The notes under the pieces were generated by a model. That model searched no databases, was not told the DNA's origin, and worked only from the letters and a program-made list of their open reading frames with translations. DNA of 64,000 nucleotides from contig CAVPZS010000005.1 of assembly GCA_963710275.1 (NCBI GenBank), positions 806,001 to 870,000 of the forward strand. The letters run 5' to 3'. Positions 29,995 through 38,529 of this stretch are shown here, one piece after another; within the stretch, counting starts at the first letter, position 1; every line of letters starts with the position of its first letter. Source of the DNA: Rhodoblastus sp963710275 (GTDB lineage Bacteria; Pseudomonadota; Alphaproteobacteria; Rhizobiales; Beijerinckiaceae). The position numbers and the translations under genes are program-made.

Positions 29995-30026
29995 CTGCAG
30001 TCTTCTGCGATCGCAGAGGACTGCAG
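29995..30026. repeat. 32-base near-perfect palindrome
   Basis: Two 16-base arms meet without a loop; the left arm begins CTGCAGTC and the right arm ends GACTGCAG, with GCGATCGC at the centre. There is a single mismatch between the arms. No T tract follows on the minus strand, so it is not a classical terminator. Confidence 0.75.
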
Positions 30027-30043
30027 GACGGTTCCGCCGGCGC

Positions 30044-30508
30044 TCAGGAGGAGGCCGCCTCGGACGGGCGGCTCGACGAGACGCGCGCCGGGACCATGAC
30101 CGTGGCCTCGCCGTCGAGCACCACCTTGCCGTCCACCTTGGCTTCGCAATGCAGCTTGCAGCGGCGGCCCTTCTCGACCAGTTCGATCACTTCGACGCTG
30201 ATCTCGACGACGTCGCCGATCTTGACCGGCCCCTTGAAATTCAGGGTCTGGTGCAGGTAGACGGCGCCGGGGCCGGGCAGGTACATGCCGAGCACGGCGG
30301 AAATCAGGCTGGCGGTATAGAGGCCATGCGCGATGCGTTCGCCGAACCGCGTCTTGGCGGCGAAATGATCCGAGAGATGAATGGGATTATGGTCGCCCGA
30401 GAGTTCCGCGAAGCCGACGACGTCCTCGTTCATGACGGTCTTCATCAGGGATTCGCGCATGCCGACGCTGAGGTCCTCGAAATAATAGGTTTTGAACGGT
30501 TCCGACAT
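30044..30508 (-). CDS. MaoC family (R)-specific enoyl-CoA hydratase-like protein
   Basis: A 154-residue single hot-dog-fold protein. The hydratase signature is clear: FAELSGDHNPIHLSDHFAAKTRFGERIAHGLYTASLISAVLG, with the catalytic Asp and His. It hydrates 2-enoyl-CoAs, feeding polyhydroxyalkanoate (PhaJ-like) or other acyl-CoA pathways; the exact chain length is unknown. It starts with ATG at 30508 and sits between a HAD phosphatase and ribF on the same strand. Confidence 0.9.
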   Translation of the reverse strand: MSEPFKTYYFEDLSVGMRESLMKTVMNEDVVGFAELSGDHNPIHLSDHFAAKTRFGERIAHGLYTASLISAVLGMYLPGPGAVYLHQTLNFKGPVKIGDVVEISVEVIELVEKGRRCKLHCEAKVDGKVVLDGEATVMVPARVSSSRPSEAASS

Positions 30509-30567
30509 TTTGGTCTCTCTCGGGCATGTTGAAGGTCGAACGCGTGCGGGCGCAAGGTCCGGAAAAG

Positions 30568-31482
30568 TTACCAGACCAGGCGGTCCATGCGATAGAGCGG
30601 CGATACGCCATGGCTTTCGGTGAATTGCCTGTAGGCCTCGGCGTCGATCAGCGCGTCGCCGTCGCCATGCAATTGGGAGCGGTGGATGCCGCCGGTGATC
30701 AGCAGGCTGTCAAGGCCCATGGCGCCGGCGCCGGCGATGTCGGTATGCATCGCGTCGCCGATCGCCAGCACGCGGCCGAGGTCCAGCGGACGGTTGCGCG
30801 CGCGCTCCAGCAGGCCGAGGGCGAGCCGGTAGATGGGCGCGAAGGGCTTGCCCGCCTGTTCGACCTCGCCGCCCATCTCCTCGTAACGTTCGGCCAGCGC
30901 TCCGGCGCAATAGACGAGCTGGTCGCCGCGGTGAACGACGAGATCGGGATTGGCGCAGATCATCGGCAGGTTCTTCGCCCTGAGCGCCGCGAGCTCTTTT
31001 TCATAATCGGCCGTCGTTTCGACCGTGTCGTCGACCAGGCCCGTGCACACGGCGAAATCGGCCTCGTCCAGGGACGCCGGGACGATTTTCCGCGAGGCCA
31101 GGATCGACGCGGCCTGAAAGACCGGCAGGTCGCGCGAGGGTCCGAGGTGATAGGGACGCTGTGGCGCGCGCTCGGCTATGGCCTTGGCGCAGACGTCGCC
31201 CGAGGTCGCAATGGAATCATAGGCTTCGGGCGTAACGCCGAATTGCGTCAACTGGTCCGCGACTTCCGCCTTGGGGCGCGGCGCATTGGTGATGAGCGTC
31301 ACCGCCTTGCCCAGCCGCCGCATGTTGAACAGCGCCTGGACCGCATCCGGGAAGGCGCGCTCGCCATTGTGCAGCACGCCCCAGATGTCGCAGAGCACAG
31401 CGTCGTAGCGCTCGTGCGCCTCGGCCAGCCCCGTCAGGGCCTTGCCACGCTTGGCGGCGAGATTTTCGGAAGGTCCAGTCAT
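30568..31482 (-). CDS. HAD superfamily class IIA hydrolase (TIGR01459 type)
   Basis: A 304-residue phosphatase. Motif I is DAVLCDIWGVLHNGE, motif II TLITNAPRPK, and motif III/IV VLAIGDAMHTDIAGAGAMGLDSLLITGG. The class IIA cap lies between motifs II and III. The closest family as I recognise it is the alphaproteobacterial TIGR01459 group of unknown substrate, related to p-nitrophenyl phosphatase and NagD. ATG 31482 is preferred to GTG 31488. It is first in the run HAD-maoC-ribF. Confidence 0.88.
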   Translation of the reverse strand: MTGPSENLAAKRGKALTGLAEAHERYDAVLCDIWGVLHNGERAFPDAVQALFNMRRLGKAVTLITNAPRPKAEVADQLTQFGVTPEAYDSIATSGDVCAKAIAERAPQRPYHLGPSRDLPVFQAASILASRKIVPASLDEADFAVCTGLVDDTVETTADYEKELAALRAKNLPMICANPDLVVHRGDQLVYCAGALAERYEEMGGEVEQAGKPFAPIYRLALGLLERARNRPLDLGRVLAIGDAMHTDIAGAGAMGLDSLLITGGIHRSQLHGDGDALIDAEAYRQFTESHGVSPLYRMDRLVW

Positions 31483-31531
31483 CCCCACGCGGCTATAGGG
31501 GCGCGGCTCCCGAAGTCAAGGCGAAGGTGGC

Positions 31532-32779
31532 TCAGTGCATCAATATGGGCGCCGCCGCCGACGAACTGGCCCATTTGCCGGACGCGCAGGTCGTCGTCAT
31601 GCTGAAGAAGAAATCGCGGTCGCCGGAGGTCGAGTTGTTCGAATCCTCCCACGAGTAATAGATCGTGCTGGACTGCCCTGATGTGCTGGAGGAGCAGGGA
31701 AAGGCGGTCAGCAAGGGGATGACGGTGTTGGCGGGCTGCTCCACGCCGTTGATGTAGATGTAGTTGGAATTGTTCGGGCTGTTGGTGCTCATGGTCATGC
31801 TGTAGCTCGAATTGGCCGTTCCGGAACAGGTGACCGTCGTGTTGGTCGAGCTCAGATCGGCGTAATTCTGATTGTAGTAAGTCGTCTGCGCCTGCGTGGC
31901 CGAAACGTTGGCGTTGGTGTTGGCGGTCTGTCCGGGCGCGCATTCCCCGTCCTGGACGTTCATGGTCAGGTAGATGTTGCTATAGGCGCTCAGGGTGATC
32001 GTTCCCGAGGAATCCACCACGGTCGAGGGCGCATACCAGGTGGTGACGACGCCAATGCCGCCATCCGACGGACTGGTCGGGAAGCCCGAAGTTGTCGTCA
32101 GATTGAGCGAGGACGGGGGATAGGCGACGTCGTTCAGGTTGGTTGGCTGGTAGGTCCAGGTCGCCAGGGCGGCCGCCGTGGATGAGTTCGGCGGCGTCGC
32201 CCAGAGCGTGACGACCTTGTAATACCAGCCTTTCGCGTATTGGAACTGGTAATTGAGGGTCGCCGGCGTCGCGGTGTAATTGGTGCGCGCCATCGATGAC
32301 ACGTTGATGGTGTAGGTCGAGTTGCCGCCCATCGGCGGAAGGATGCCCTTCTGGTTTCCCGAGGCGGCGACGGCCACCTGCCCCGGTTGCAGGGTGAGCG
32401 AGGCGTTGTTGACGGTCGCCGTGCAATCGCTGTTCGACGGCGTGCAGACATGAAAGCTCGACGCGGCGATCGTGCCGAAATTGGACGTGTTGGCGGCGAA
32501 GGTGGCGGTGGCCTGGGCCTTGTAGCCGGCAATGATCGTCGCTGAGGGATAGGTCCCGTGGTTTTGCTCGAGATATTGGCCGACGGCGCCGGCGACGTAG
32601 AGCGCCGCCTGGTCGGCGCCCGATTGCAGCTTGGAGCGTTCCTGGGCCAGCCGCTGGAAATCGATGGATGCGCCGACGAAATAGAGGATGGGCAGGACCG
32701 CGAAGCCGAATATGATCGCGACGTTGCCCCGTTTGTCCCGCGCGAATTCGCCCAATTTCTTCAAGGACTTCTCGTTCAC
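31532..32779 (-). CDS. TadE/TadG-like pilus assembly protein (paralogue 1)
   Basis: A 415-residue protein with one N-terminal membrane helix in RDKRGNVAIIFGFAVLPILYFVGASIDFQRL, the TadE/TadG signature. A long extracytoplasmic domain rich in Ser, Thr and Asn follows. TadG-like proteins serve Flp pilus assembly or secretion, but no tad/cpa genes are near. The GTG start is supported by a strong AGGAGG 8-10 bases upstream. It is clearly homologous to the next gene upstream: both share FQYAKGWYYKVVTLWA, the YSNIYLTM region and the end SGDRDFFFSMTTTC. The pair is a tandem duplication. Confidence 0.85.
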   Translation of the reverse strand: MNEKSLKKLGEFARDKRGNVAIIFGFAVLPILYFVGASIDFQRLAQERSKLQSGADQAALYVAGAVGQYLEQNHGTYPSATIIAGYKAQATATFAANTSNFGTIAASSFHVCTPSNSDCTATVNNASLTLQPGQVAVAASGNQKGILPPMGGNSTYTINVSSMARTNYTATPATLNYQFQYAKGWYYKVVTLWATPPNSSTAAALATWTYQPTNLNDVAYPPSSLNLTTTSGFPTSPSDGGIGVVTTWYAPSTVVDSSGTITLSAYSNIYLTMNVQDGECAPGQTANTNANVSATQAQTTYYNQNYADLSSTNTTVTCSGTANSSYSMTMSTNSPNNSNYIYINGVEQPANTVIPLLTAFPCSSSTSGQSSTIYYSWEDSNNSTSGDRDFFFSMTTTCASGKWASSSAAAPILMH

Positions 32780-33042
32780 GGCAAATCTCCTCCTGCGCGC
32801 TGCCAGACGCAGAGGAAAGCAAGAAATATTTCCCGATTCCCGTGAGTTAGCTCGGCGTCAATCCAAGCTATAAGCGTTCATTTATTAAAAAGGTTTAAAT
32901 AAAAACTGTCTGCAACGCGCGGAGCGCAACTCCGCGCACGTGACAAAAACGTTGCATCAGTAAATTCAACATTTTCCCCTACGGCAGTTTTTATCATTTT
33001 GAGGCTCCCAACGGCGGGCCTGCGCCGCCGGGCCGGCCCGGA
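32780..33042. other. Gap between the two TadG-like genes
   Basis: 263 bases, unusually AT-rich in the middle (32860-33000). It holds one hairpin, GCGCGGAG and CTCCGCGC around 5 bases, near 32918-32938. It should contain the end of the upstream transcript and perhaps a promoter for paralogue 1. I could not assign -35/-10 boxes with confidence. Confidence 0.4.
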
Positions 33043-34407
33043 TCAGCGCATCAGGACCGGCGTCGTGGTCGTCGTGCTGCTTGTCGTGGTCGTCGTTGGC
33101 GCGTTGGTCCAGTTGCCCTGGGAGCAGGTCGTGGTCAGGCTGAAGAAGAAGTCGCGGTCGCCGCTGGCGGCGGTGTTCGAATCTTCCCAGGAATAATAGT
33201 TGGTCGCGGTCTGGCCGGGCGTGGGATCGGCCGGGCACGGAAAGGCCGTGAGCAGCGGCATGACCGTGCTGGCCGGCTGTTCGGAGCCATTGATCCAGAT
33301 ATAGTCCGAATGCGCCGCGCTGTTGGTGCTCTCGGTCAGCGACCAGGTGGGATTGCTGCTGGCCGTTCCCGTGCAGCCCACGTTGATCTGCTGCGCGTCG
33401 TTGTTGTTGTCCACGTGATAATGCTGCGTGAACCAGTTCCAGCCGTTAAAGCCGTCATTGCCCATGGACTGGCTGACCTGGTTGTAGTTCATTCCGGGCG
33501 CGCACTGCCCGTCATTGACCTGCATGGTCAGGTAGATGCTGGAATAGGTGGCGAAAGTGACCGTCCCCGTCGAATCCTTGGTCTGGTTGAGAAGGATCGT
33601 GCTGCCATCCGTATCGAGCACGGTGTTGGGCGCATACCAGGCCGTGACATAGCCGGTGCCGGTGTCGCTCGGATTGCTCGGGAAACCCGAGGTCGTCTGC
33701 AGATTGAGCGCGGACGGCGGAATAGCGACGTTGCTGGTGTTGGTGGCCTGGTAGGTCCATGTCGCCAGCGCCGTCGGCGTGGACGAGTTGGCCGGCACGG
33801 CGTAAAGCGTCACAACCTTGTAGTACCAGCCCTTGGCGTATTGAAAATCATATTTGATCGTCGCCGGCGAGGGGACGGCCGACGTTGTCGAAGTCGTCGT
33901 CGTGTTGGTCTTGATTCCCGCCGTCGAGGTGACCGAGACATTGGTCGCGCCGCCCAGCAGGTTCGAGAAGATCTGGCTCTGGCTGCCCGAGGCCGTGGCC
34001 GCGACCTGCCCGTTGGTGAGAGTGACGGAAGTGTTGTGAACGGTCATCGAGCAATCGCCGCTCGATGGCGTGCAGACATGGAGGTTGGCGCTGGAGAGCG
34101 CGCCAAAGCCGGAAGTGTTGGCGCTGAAAACGGCTTCGGCCTGGGTCTTGTAGGTCGCGATGGTCGCCGTCGGGGGGTAGCTTCCCCCGTTCTGCTGCAT
34201 ATAGCTGGAGACGGCCCCGGCGACATAGAGGGCGGCCTGGTCGGTTCCGGTTTGCAGCTTGGCGCGGTCGGCCTGCAGTTTTTCGTAATCCACGGTCGCG
34301 CCAATAAAGAACAGGATGGGCACGAGGGCGAACCCGAAGATGATCGCCACATTGCCCCGCGTGTCCTCGGCAAAGCCGCGGCGTCTTTCCGAAGGTGTCT
34401 GGTTCAC
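33043..34407 (-). CDS. TadE/TadG-like pilus assembly protein (paralogue 2)
   Basis: A 454-residue paralogue of the gene at 31532, with the same membrane anchor (TRGNVAIIFGFALVPILFFIGATVDYEKL). It has the same motif order (FQYAKGWYYKVVTLYA, YSSIYLTMQVNDGQCAPG, PLLTAFPC, SGDRDFFFSLTTTC) and a Thr-rich C-terminus. GTG at 34407 is chosen because AGGGAGAA stands just upstream and it aligns with the GTG-Asn start of paralogue 1. A longer frame would run through the eleven-G tract. It diverges from hisS across 373 bases. Confidence 0.83.
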   Translation of the reverse strand: MNQTPSERRRGFAEDTRGNVAIIFGFALVPILFFIGATVDYEKLQADRAKLQTGTDQAALYVAGAVSSYMQQNGGSYPPTATIATYKTQAEAVFSANTSGFGALSSANLHVCTPSSGDCSMTVHNTSVTLTNGQVAATASGSQSQIFSNLLGGATNVSVTSTAGIKTNTTTTSTTSAVPSPATIKYDFQYAKGWYYKVVTLYAVPANSSTPTALATWTYQATNTSNVAIPPSALNLQTTSGFPSNPSDTGTGYVTAWYAPNTVLDTDGSTILLNQTKDSTGTVTFATYSSIYLTMQVNDGQCAPGMNYNQVSQSMGNDGFNGWNWFTQHYHVDNNNDAQQINVGCTGTASSNPTWSLTESTNSAAHSDYIWINGSEQPASTVMPLLTAFPCPADPTPGQTATNYYSWEDSNTAASGDRDFFFSLTTTCSQGNWTNAPTTTTTSSTTTTTPVLMR

Positions 34408-34447
34408 GGCTGTTCTCCCTGGCGCGTTTCGAACGCCTATGCTTTCC

Positions 34448-34458
34448 GGGGGGGGGGG
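34448..34458. repeat. Homopolymer tract of eleven G
   Basis: A run of 11 G on the plus strand (C on the coding strand of the TadG-like gene), about 40 bases upstream of its GTG start. Such tracts slip readily and can vary promoter or leader length; they are also error-prone in sequencing. Confidence 0.7.
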
Positions 34459-34497
34459 TGATGTCCTTGCGTCATGTCGATGTGGCCATGCATTCAT

Positions 34498-34780
34498 TAA
34501 TGGGCGTTGAATCTTTGCGGCGGCCGAGCGGTGGCCGTCGTCGAAATCCCGCGTGTTAACTCGCCAATGCAGGAAATAATAATTAGATATTATTCAATAT
34601 ATTCATGAAATGGATGTTTTATACGCTATTTGTGCAATTTTAGGCGTTGCACGTCGTAATTTACCTTGCGGTAGGTATCTTCGCAACTGTCGTCTTCGAA
34701 AGGTTTCGACGTGGCCGCCGTCGAGACTTGTCCGCGCCCTTGCCGCCGCTTATGACAGCGCAACCCGAGGGAACGAGATC
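34498..34780. other. AT-rich divergent promoter region, tadG-like 2 / hisS
   Basis: No gene is seen. Bases 34560-34680 are strikingly AT-rich for this genome and probably hold promoters for both directions. A TTGCAC near 34647 with a weak -10 is a possible hisS promoter, not more. Confidence 0.4.
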
Positions 34781-36304
34781 ATGACCCAGACCAAATCCGA
34801 AGCCGGCCAAGGCGCCTCCCCCGTCAAGCCGCTCGTCAAGGCCCGCCTGCCGCGCGGCTTCGTCGATCGCGGCGCCGCCGAGATCGCCGCCGTCGACAGG
34901 ATGCTGGCGGCGATCCGGCGCAATTACGAGCTTTTCGGCTTCGAGGCGGTGGAGACGCCGGCCATCGAATATACCGAGGCGCTGGGCAAATTCCTGCCCG
35001 ACCAGGACCGTCCCAACGAGGGCGTGTTCTCCTTCCAGGACGACGACGAGCAATGGCTGTCGCTGCGCTATGACCTTACCGCGCCGCTGGCGCGCTATTT
35101 CGCCGAGAATTTCGAGGCGCTGCCGAAACCGTTCCGCTCCTATCGCGGCGGCGCCGTTTTCCGCAACGAGAAGCCGGGTCCCGGCCGTTTCCGGCAATTC
35201 CTGCAATTTGACGCCGACACCATCGGTTCGGCGAGTCCCGCCGCCGACGCCGAGCTCTGCATGATGGCGGCGGACACACTGGAAAGCCTGGGCATCGCCC
35301 GCGGCGACTATTGCATCAAGATCAACAACCGCAAGATTCTCGACGGCGTGATGGAGGCCATCGGCCTCGGCGGCCCGGAGGAGGCGGGGCGCCGCCTCGT
35401 CGTGCTGCGCGCGATCGACAAGCTCGACCGGCTCGGGCCGCAGGGCGTCGCGCTGCTGCTTGGCGCCGGCCGCAAGGACGAATCGGGCGACTTTACCAAG
35501 GGCGCCAATCTCGACCCGGGCGCCATCGACAAGGTGCTCGCCTTCACGGTGGCGCGCCGCGCCACCAACGCCCAGACCCTCGCCGCGCTGGCGGAGATCG
35601 TCGCGGGCTCCGAGCGGGGGCTGCAAGGCGTGGCGGAATTGCGCGCCATCGACGAACTGGCCAAGGCGGCGGACTATAATGAATCGCGCCTGCTGCTCGA
35701 CCCCTCCGTGGTGCGCGGGCTGGAATATTACACCGGCCCGGTGTTCGAGGCCGACCTCACCTTGACGGCCAGGGACGACAAGGGCCAGCCGATCCGTTTC
35801 GGCTCGATCGGCGGCGGCGGGCGTTATGACGGGCTGGTCGGGCGCTTCCGGTCGGAGGACGCGCCGGCGACAGGTTTTTCCATCGGCGTGTCCAGGCTCT
35901 ATGCCGCGCTGAAGGCGATCAACTCGCCGATCGTCGCCGGCGCGCCCAACAACGGCCCGGTCGTGGTGCTGGTGATGGATCGCGACCAGCTGCCGCATTA
36001 CCAGGGCCTGGTCGCGCGCCTGCGCGACGGCGGCGTCAAGGCCGAGCTCTACCTGGGCGCCGCGGGCATGAAGGCGCAGATGAAATACGCCGACCGGCGC
36101 AACAGCCCTTGCGTGGTCATCCAGGGCTCGAACGAGCGCGAGCAGGGCGAAGTGCAGATCAAGGACCTGATCGAGGGCGCCAAGGCCGGCGCGGCGATCG
36201 GCTCCAACCAGGAATGGAAGGCGGCGCGCCCGGCCCAGATATCCGCGCTCGAATCGAACATGGTCGCGGCGGTGAAGGAAATCCTGGAGCGCCACGGGCT
36301 TTGA
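34781..36304 (+). CDS. hisS: Histidyl-tRNA synthetase
   Basis: A 507-residue class II synthetase. Motif 2 is FRSYRGGAVFRNEKPGPGRFRQFLQ, the histidine-binding segment is VVRGLEYYTGPVFE, and motif 3 is GGGGRYDGLVGRF. A C-terminal anticodon-binding domain follows (VVLVMDRDQLPHYQGLVARLRDGG...). ATG at 34781, with a GAGG sequence upstream, gives the family length; a 57-codon upstream extension through AT-rich DNA is not credible. It leads the hisS-hisZ-hisG cluster seen in many Hyphomicrobiales. Confidence 0.95.
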   Translation: MTQTKSEAGQGASPVKPLVKARLPRGFVDRGAAEIAAVDRMLAAIRRNYELFGFEAVETPAIEYTEALGKFLPDQDRPNEGVFSFQDDDEQWLSLRYDLTAPLARYFAENFEALPKPFRSYRGGAVFRNEKPGPGRFRQFLQFDADTIGSASPAADAELCMMAADTLESLGIARGDYCIKINNRKILDGVMEAIGLGGPEEAGRRLVVLRAIDKLDRLGPQGVALLLGAGRKDESGDFTKGANLDPGAIDKVLAFTVARRATNAQTLAALAEIVAGSERGLQGVAELRAIDELAKAADYNESRLLLDPSVVRGLEYYTGPVFEADLTLTARDDKGQPIRFGSIGGGGRYDGLVGRFRSEDAPATGFSIGVSRLYAALKAINSPIVAGAPNNGPVVVLVMDRDQLPHYQGLVARLRDGGVKAELYLGAAGMKAQMKYADRRNSPCVVIQGSNEREQGEVQIKDLIEGAKAGAAIGSNQEWKAARPAQISALESNMVAAVKEILERHGL

Positions 36305-36433
36305 GCGGCCGGCCACGATCGGCGGCGGTTGCGGACCCGTTCACCCTTCCCCGCGAAAGGAGATGCTTTCGCGGCGGCCTTTTGTTAAAGCAAACGCAGA
36401 ATTACGGGGCTTTCCCGTTTGATGGAGCCAGGG

Positions 36434-37558
36434 ATGAGCGCCGGTCAGGATCAGGGCGAAGCTTTTCTGCAAAAGCTTGAGGCGGCGGGCTATCAGCGCC
36501 ACGATCCCGCCATTCTGCAGCCGGCGTCGGTCTTTCTCGACCTCTCGGGCGAAGACATGCGCGGCCGCCTGCTGCTGACTTCCGACGGCACAGGCGAATT
36601 CTGCCTGCGGCCTGAATTCACCATTCCCGTCTCGCTCGCCTATCTCGCTTCGCCCCGCGCCGGCGCGCCCGCGGCCTTCTGCTGCTACGGCCCGGTGTTC
36701 GGCCAATATCCCGGCTCCCAAGCGGAATTCCTGCAGGCCGGGCTGGAAAGCTTCGGCCGGGCCGACCGCGAGGCCGCGGACGCCGAAATTCTTGCGCTCG
36801 CCCTGGAAACGGCGTCACGCGACTCGGCGCCCCGCGACTGGCGCATCACCATCGGCGACGCCGGCCTTCTGACCGCGCTGCTGCAAAAGCTGGCCCTCCC
36901 GCCGGTCTGGCTGCGCCGCATCTGGAGCGGCCTCGCCAAGGGCCTGTCGCTGACCGACATCCTGACGCCCGCCGTCGACAGGCAGGCGGATCATTCCGGG
37001 GTGCTCGCGGCGCTGGACGGGGCCGACAAGCCGGGCGCCCGCGCCCTCGTTGAGGATTTGCTCAGGATCGCCGGCATTTCGGCGCTCGGAGGCCGCACCG
37101 CGAGCGAAATCGCCGAGCGTTTCCTCGAACAGGCGGAATTGCGTTCGGGCGCCGGGCTCGACGCGGACAAGCGCGGCCTGCTGCAGAAATTCTTCGCCAT
37201 CGAAGGCCATCCCGACAAGGCCTCGGCGCAGTTGCGCGCGCTGTTCGCCGCCGCGCGGATCGACCTCTCGAGCGAACTCGACGCCTTCGACCGCCGCCTC
37301 AACTTTCTGGCGGCGCGCGGCATCGACATGGACAAAATCGCCTTTTCCGCCAGTTTCGCCCGCAATCTCGACTATTACACCGGCTTTGTCTTCGAAGTGT
37401 TCGAGGCCGGCGCGACTTCCGGGAAGCCGGCGATCGGCGGCGGGCGCTATGACCGGCTGCTGTCCACCCTCGGCGCCAAGGCCGACATTCCCGCCGTCGG
37501 CGCCGCCATCTGGATCGACCGCCTGCAAGCCAATCTAAAAGCCGGAGCGCAGGGATGA
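36434..37558 (+). CDS. hisZ: ATP phosphoribosyltransferase regulatory subunit
   Basis: A 374-residue HisRS paralogue without tRNA-charging function, needed by short-form HisG for activity and histidine feedback. The HisS-like core is recognisable (GEFCLRPEFTIPVSLAYL, SFARNLDYYTGFVFEVFE, AIGGGRYDRLLSTLG), but the anticodon-binding domain is missing. ATG at 36434 is chosen; two upstream Met codons have poorer context. Its stop overlaps the hisG start (ATGA), so the two subunits are probably translationally coupled. Confidence 0.94.
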   Translation: MSAGQDQGEAFLQKLEAAGYQRHDPAILQPASVFLDLSGEDMRGRLLLTSDGTGEFCLRPEFTIPVSLAYLASPRAGAPAAFCCYGPVFGQYPGSQAEFLQAGLESFGRADREAADAEILALALETASRDSAPRDWRITIGDAGLLTALLQKLALPPVWLRRIWSGLAKGLSLTDILTPAVDRQADHSGVLAALDGADKPGARALVEDLLRIAGISALGGRTASEIAERFLEQAELRSGAGLDADKRGLLQKFFAIEGHPDKASAQLRALFAAARIDLSSELDAFDRRLNFLAARGIDMDKIAFSASFARNLDYYTGFVFEVFEAGATSGKPAIGGGRYDRLLSTLGAKADIPAVGAAIWIDRLQANLKAGAQG

Positions 37559-38529
37559 GCGAGTCAAAACTGGTGCTGGCGGTGCCGTCCAAGGGCCGCC
37601 TGCAGGAGAACGCCAACGCCTTCTTCGCCCGCGCCGGCCTGACCGTGACGCAGGGGCGCGGCGCCCGCGATTATCGCGGTGTGCTCTCGGGCGTCGACAA
37701 TGTCGAAGTGGCCTTCCTCTCGGCCTCGGAAATCGTCAAGAATCTGGCTTCGGGCGCCGCGCATTTCGGCGTCACCGGCGAGGATCTGGTGCGCGAGGCT
37801 CAGGCTGAAGGCAAGGTCGAGCTGCTGACCGGCCTCGGCTTCGGCCACGCCAATGTCGTCGTCGCCGCGCCGCAGGCCTGGATCGACGTGCGGACCATGG
37901 CCGATCTCGAAGACGTCGCCGCAAGCTTTCGCGCCCGGCGCGGCGAGCGCATGCGCGTCGCCACCAAATACGTCAACACCACCCGCGGCTTCTTCCGCGA
38001 CAAGGGCGTCACCGACTACCACATCGTCGAGAGCCTCGGCGCCACCGAGGGCGCGCCCGCCGCAGGGCAGGCCGAACTGATCGTCGACATCACCTCGACC
38101 GGCGCGACGCTGGCCGCCAACGGCCTGAAAATCCTGGACGACGGCGTGATTTTGCGCTCGGAGGCCAATCTGGTCGCCTCGCTCGGCGCCTCCTGGACCC
38201 CGGAATTGCTCGAAGTCGCGCGCAAAATCCTCGCCCGCATCGCCGCGGAGGAAGAGGCCCGCACGACCCGCGAACTGGTCGCCACTTTAGCGAAAGAGCC
38301 TGATGGCCTCGACGCCGCCCTGGCCGCGCATGGCGCGAAATTGCGCCGCCGCGCCGCCGAGGGCCGGCTGATGCTCTCCGCGCCGAAGGCCCAGGCCCCG
38401 GCCCTGGCCGACTGGCTGATCGGGCAGGGCGCGGAGGACGTGATCGTGCGCCAGAACGACTATGTGTTCACGGCGCAAAACCCGCTGCACGAAAAGCTGG
38501 TGGCGCGGCTCGACGCTGTCAGCGCCTGA
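37555..38529 (+). CDS. hisG: ATP phosphoribosyltransferase
   Basis: A 324-residue enzyme catalysing the first step of histidine synthesis. The N-terminus LVLAVPSKGRLQENANAFFARAGL, the GVTGEDLVREA loop and the PRPP-binding segment ELIVDITSTGATLAANGLKIL identify it. It is longer than classical HisZ-dependent HisG (about 200-230 residues): roughly 100 residues follow the catalytic core. It nonetheless sits directly after hisZ with overlapping codons. The 3' end overlaps convergent mtgA by 11 bases. Confidence 0.94.
   Translation: MSESKLVLAVPSKGRLQENANAFFARAGLTVTQGRGARDYRGVLSGVDNVEVAFLSASEIVKNLASGAAHFGVTGEDLVREAQAEGKVELLTGLGFGHANVVVAAPQAWIDVRTMADLEDVAASFRARRGERMRVATKYVNTTRGFFRDKGVTDYHIVESLGATEGAPAAGQAELIVDITSTGATLAANGLKILDDGVILRSEANLVASLGASWTPELLEVARKILARIAAEEEARTTRELVATLAKEPDGLDAALAAHGAKLRRRAAEGRLMLSAPKAQAPALADWLIGQGAEDVIVRQNDYVFTAQNPLHEKLVARLDAVSA

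Noticed and set aside
33043..34497. Longer N-terminus for the second TadG-like protein, starting at 34497
   Set aside because: It would translate through the homopolymer G tract into proline; the GTG at 34407 has a good ribosome site and aligns with the paralogue.
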